Of a DNA stretch of 8,540 bases, positions 6,828 to 8,540 are shown piece after piece (within the stretch, counting starts at the first letter, position 1; each line of letters opens with the position of its first letter). The notes under the pieces were generated by a model. It saw only the letters and a list, made by a program, of their open reading frames with translations. It was not told where the DNA came from and did no database searches. The position numbers were made by a program, and so were the translations under genes. This DNA is from an uncultured Flavobacteriales bacterium (GTDB lineage Bacteria > Bacteroidota > Bacteroidia > Flavobacteriales > Crocinitomicaceae): assembly GCA_946886545.1 (NCBI GenBank), contig CAMPIU010000109.1:1-8540 (forward strand), read 5' to 3'.

Positions 6828-7937
6828 TTAATGATGCGCTTCTTCAACCGCTGCACCGATAAACAAAGCTGACAACATTGCAAACAAGAATGCTTGTAAG
6901 AATGCCACCAACAACTCCAAAACAGAAATAAACAAAGCCATAGGAACAGATAAACCTCCCCATGCTGCATTCTGATTAATAAAAATAATTGAGATCAATG
7001 CCAATACGATGATGTGACCTGCGGTCATGTTCGCAAACAAACGAACCATCAAGGCGAAAGGTTTTGTCAAAATACCTACCAATTCAATCGGAATCATAAT
7101 GATCAATAAAGGTTTTGGAACACCTGGCATTGCGAATATATGCAACCAATAATTTTTGTTTGCTGAAAAAAGAGTCACCAACAAGGTGCAAACTGACAAG
7201 AACAAAGTCACGGTTATATTACCTGTCAAATTTGCTCCTCCCGGAAGGAAGGGAACTAAACCAAGTAAGTTATTGATAAAAATAAAGAAGAAAATCGTCA
7301 ATAAATACGGAACGTACTTTTGGTATTTATGTCCAATGTTTGCTTTAGCAATATCGTCACGAACCATTACGATCAAAACCTCTAAATACTTAGCCAATCC
7401 CTTCGGAGCAACCGGACCATTCTTTTTATAGAAACGAGCCACATTACTCAGAATCATTAAAATCAGGATAGCACCCATAAACAAAGACAATACATTTTTC
7501 GTTATCGAGAAATCAAACGGAGCAAGCGCACCATGAACATGACCATCTTCAAAGACTAATCCGCCATTCTCCAATTTATAAATTTCTTCGTGGAACATAG
7601 CATAACCTACAGCTGGACCAACTCCTTTCACATATTCAACTGAATCTTTTGTTTTGGAATCAAATCCTTTCGCTCCTTCTCCGTGGTAAAAATGTTTCGA
7701 TGAAAAAGTCTTCACCCCACCATCAATTAAAATAACCGGAAGATAGATAGAAACAGCGTCGTGGTGACCTCCCCACAAGTGCCATTCGTGCGCATCAGAA
7801 ACGTGATGCATGATCATTTCCCCGACGTTAAACTCCTTTTTCTCTTCAGAATTATGCTCCGAAGCAAATGAAGTTGAAAAAATCAGTATTCCTACTAAAA
7901 GAGAGAAAAATCGTTTTGCACTGAAAATTAATGACAT
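6828..7937 (-). CDS. atpB: F1Fo ATP synthase subunit a (start corrected to ATG at 7937)
   Basis: Subunit a provides the proton half-channels beside the c-ring. The protein has 369 residues from ATG 7937. An in-frame TTG at 8018 would add 27 residues, but the promoter at 7976-8006 lies inside that extension, so the ATG is preferred. It also leaves a clean signal peptide (MSLIFSAKRFF, hydrophobic core, STSFAS). A His-rich exported segment follows (residues 44-59, HHVSDAHEWHLWGGHH), as I recall from Bacteroidota homologues. Hydrophobic stretches lie at about 144-165, 208-232, 237-258, 276-322 and 330-364. The essential arginine is Arg299 in MVRLFANMTAGH, and Gln348 matches the E. coli Gln252 site. 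His308 and Glu341 occupy positions equivalent to E. coli Glu219 and His245, a known swapped pair. Confidence 0.96.
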   Translation of the reverse strand: MSLIFSAKRFFSLLVGILIFSTSFASEHNSEEKKEFNVGEMIMHHVSDAHEWHLWGGHHDAVSIYLPVILIDGGVKTFSSKHFYHGEGAKGFDSKTKDSVEYVKGVGPAVGYAMFHEEIYKLENGGLVFEDGHVHGALAPFDFSITKNVLSLFMGAILILMILSNVARFYKKNGPVAPKGLAKYLEVLIVMVRDDIAKANIGHKYQKYVPYLLTIFFFIFINNLLGLVPFLPGGANLTGNITVTLFLSVCTLLVTLFSANKNYWLHIFAMPGVPKPLLIIMIPIELVGILTKPFALMVRLFANMTAGHIIVLALISIIFINQNAAWGGLSVPMALFISVLELLVAFLQAFLFAMLSALFIGAAVEEAHH

Positions 7938-7975
7938 CGCTAATTTATATTTAGATAAAACCCTAAATTTTGGCG

Positions 7976-8006
7976 CAAAGGTAGTGAATCTTTCAGAACC
8001 ACCAAG
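7976..8006 (-). promoter_or_regulatory. Bacteroidota-type promoter for the atp operon
   Basis: On the minus strand TTG (8005-8003) is followed after exactly 19 nt by TACCTTTG (7983-7976), matching the Bacteroidota consensus TTTG...TAnnTTTG at every fixed position except the leading T of the -33 box. Transcription should begin within about 10 nt after 7976, giving a leader of about 30-35 nt before the atpB ATG. Confidence 0.85.
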
Positions 8007-8051
8007 AAAAAATTGCAAACAAATTCCTTTTTTGCGGCATTCGTTGTAGAG

Positions 8052-8095
8052 AAAATAAATCCGGCTAAAAAAAATGATTTTCAGGAATTTATTTT
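8052..8095. other. AT-rich hairpin upstream of the atp promoter, possible weak terminator
   Basis: AAAATAAAT (8052-8060) pairs with ATTTATTTT (8087-8095), and CC (8061-8062) with GG (8084-8085) past one bulge; the loop is about 21 nt and A-rich. The stem is nearly all A-T and no clean U run follows, so a role in ending transcription of the upstream gene is only possible. Confidence 0.35.
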
Positions 8096-8130
8096 ATGCC
8101 AGGTTAAAGAATAGTATTCGCAATTATCTC

Positions 8131-8170
8131 CCGCGGATTTCGCAGAGAAACGCGGATATTGTGCACGGAT
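8131..8170. repeat. cluster of CGCGGAT-type short repeats
   Basis: CGCGGAT occurs at 8132-8138 and 8151-8157, with related CGCAGAG at 8141-8147 and CACGGAT at 8164-8170, spaced 9 to 13 nt. The block is GC-rich in an AT-rich gap. It resembles a dispersed intergenic repeat (CCGCGGATTT...CGCAGA type) that I recall from Bacteroidota genomes; copy number in this genome is unknown. Confidence 0.55.
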
Positions 8171-8274
8171 TTAAATAATTTTCAGTTTTACACTAACTAG
8201 ATTTGCAAGTATTAAAAAACATTACGGTATCAGCAGAATCAGACATTCCTTTTAGAAAAGAAAACATATTGTTT

Positions 8275-8540
8275 CTAGCTCTTCCGAACTTTCAATAACA
8301 TCCAAAAGGCTTGCGTGAATAACATGATCAAGAAAAAACTCATGAAATACCAAACAAATTCTCTAAATGAATCTTTCCAGGCAAATTTGACAATCAATAA
8401 AAAAAACATAATAAGAATCATTTGGATTGCCGTACCTAAAATAAAACGTTGTGCCTGAGATTCTGCCGTTGCTTTGGATCCGGACATCATAATTGCAGTA
8501 CTTGAAAAAAAGATTACTAACAAACCAATAATTCCAGCGA
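8275..8540 (-). CDS. small membrane protein upstream of atpB, AtpI-like by position; 5' end outside window
   Basis: The frame is open to the right edge, showing 87 residues before the TAG stop at 8275-8277. The in-frame TTG at 8521-8523 lies inside a hydrophobic stretch and is not a credible start, so the gene begins outside the window. Three hydrophobic segments are visible, at about residues 2-18, 32-52 and 61-82, with a basic tail (KVRKS). Small multi-helix membrane proteins of this kind commonly precede atpB, and the AtpI/AtpZ group is thought to help c-ring assembly or Mg2+ supply. I see no specific AtpI motif, so the assignment rests on position and topology. A 337-bp gap with its own promoter separates it from atpB. 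Confidence 0.7.
   Translation of the reverse strand, partial: AGIIGLLVIFFSSTAIMMSGSKATAESQAQRFILGTAIQMILIMFFLLIVKFAWKDSFREFVWYFMSFFLIMLFTQAFWMLLKVRKS

Larger units (their letters stand above)
7938..8274. other. 337-bp gap upstream of atpB, no gene
   Basis: No convincing coding sequence is present on either strand. The gap holds, from right to left, a cluster of CGCGGAT-type repeats (8131-8170), an AT-rich hairpin (8052-8095) and the atpB promoter (7976-8006) followed by a leader of about 30-35 nt. Its size and the promoter indicate that the upstream membrane-protein gene is not necessarily cotranscribed with atpB. Confidence 0.75.

Noticed and set aside
7938..8018. N-terminal extension of atpB from TTG 8018
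   Set aside because: It spans the promoter, uses a rare start codon and would bury the signal peptide 27 residues in.
8131..8170. CRISPR array
   Set aside because: The repeats are only 7 nt, imperfect and 2-6 nt apart, with no spacers of proper length and no cas genes.

Overview
The window reads as chromosomal DNA from a member of the Bacteroidota, most likely a Flavobacteriales-type organism. The evidence is a TTG-N19-TAnnTTTG promoter, A/T-rich leaders without Shine-Dalgarno sequences, two secreted proteins with type IX secretion (T9SS) C-terminal domains and Gln-after-signal cleavage sites, and an ATP synthase locus that stops at atpG. A genus cannot be assigned from sequence reading alone; a Fluviicola/Crocinitomicaceae-like origin is only a guess. 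Every supported gene is on the minus strand, so transcription runs from high to low coordinates.

Right end (8540 to 7938): the 3' part of a small membrane protein (AtpI-like by position and architecture) enters from outside the window. A 337-bp gap follows, holding a cluster of short CGCGGAT-type repeats, an AT-rich hairpin and a well-formed Bacteroidota promoter. The promoter places the start of atpB at 7937, not at the upstream in-frame TTG (8018).

Middle (7937 to 2828): the F1Fo ATP synthase genes lie in the order atpB-atpE-atpF-atpH-atpA-atpG, coding for subunits a, c, b, delta, alpha and gamma. Subunits a, b and c form the membrane proton channel, rotor ring and stator; delta joins the stator to F1; alpha and gamma belong to the F1 head and shaft. 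The beta and epsilon genes (atpD, atpC) are not here and must lie elsewhere. Three gaps in the operon carry structure: a terminator-like hairpin after atpE, two small hairpins between atpH and atpA, and a 17-bp inverted repeat that overlaps the atpA stop codon. The operon ends at a strong intrinsic terminator (about 2784 to 2753).

Left part (2712 to 1199): two tandem paralogues, each 248 residues, encode secreted T9SS cargo proteins of unknown function. Their C-terminal thirds are nearly identical and their N-terminal parts have diverged. From 1031 to the left edge runs the 5' part of a membrane-anchored SPFH/flotillin-like gene, whose region before the SPFH core is built of internal repeats of about 74 residues.

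Most of the window is conserved housekeeping sequence. The points most worth a second look are the structured gaps inside the atp operon, the mosaic divergence of the T9SS pair and the repeat architecture of the SPFH protein. I see no defence, mobile or otherwise wholly new system.
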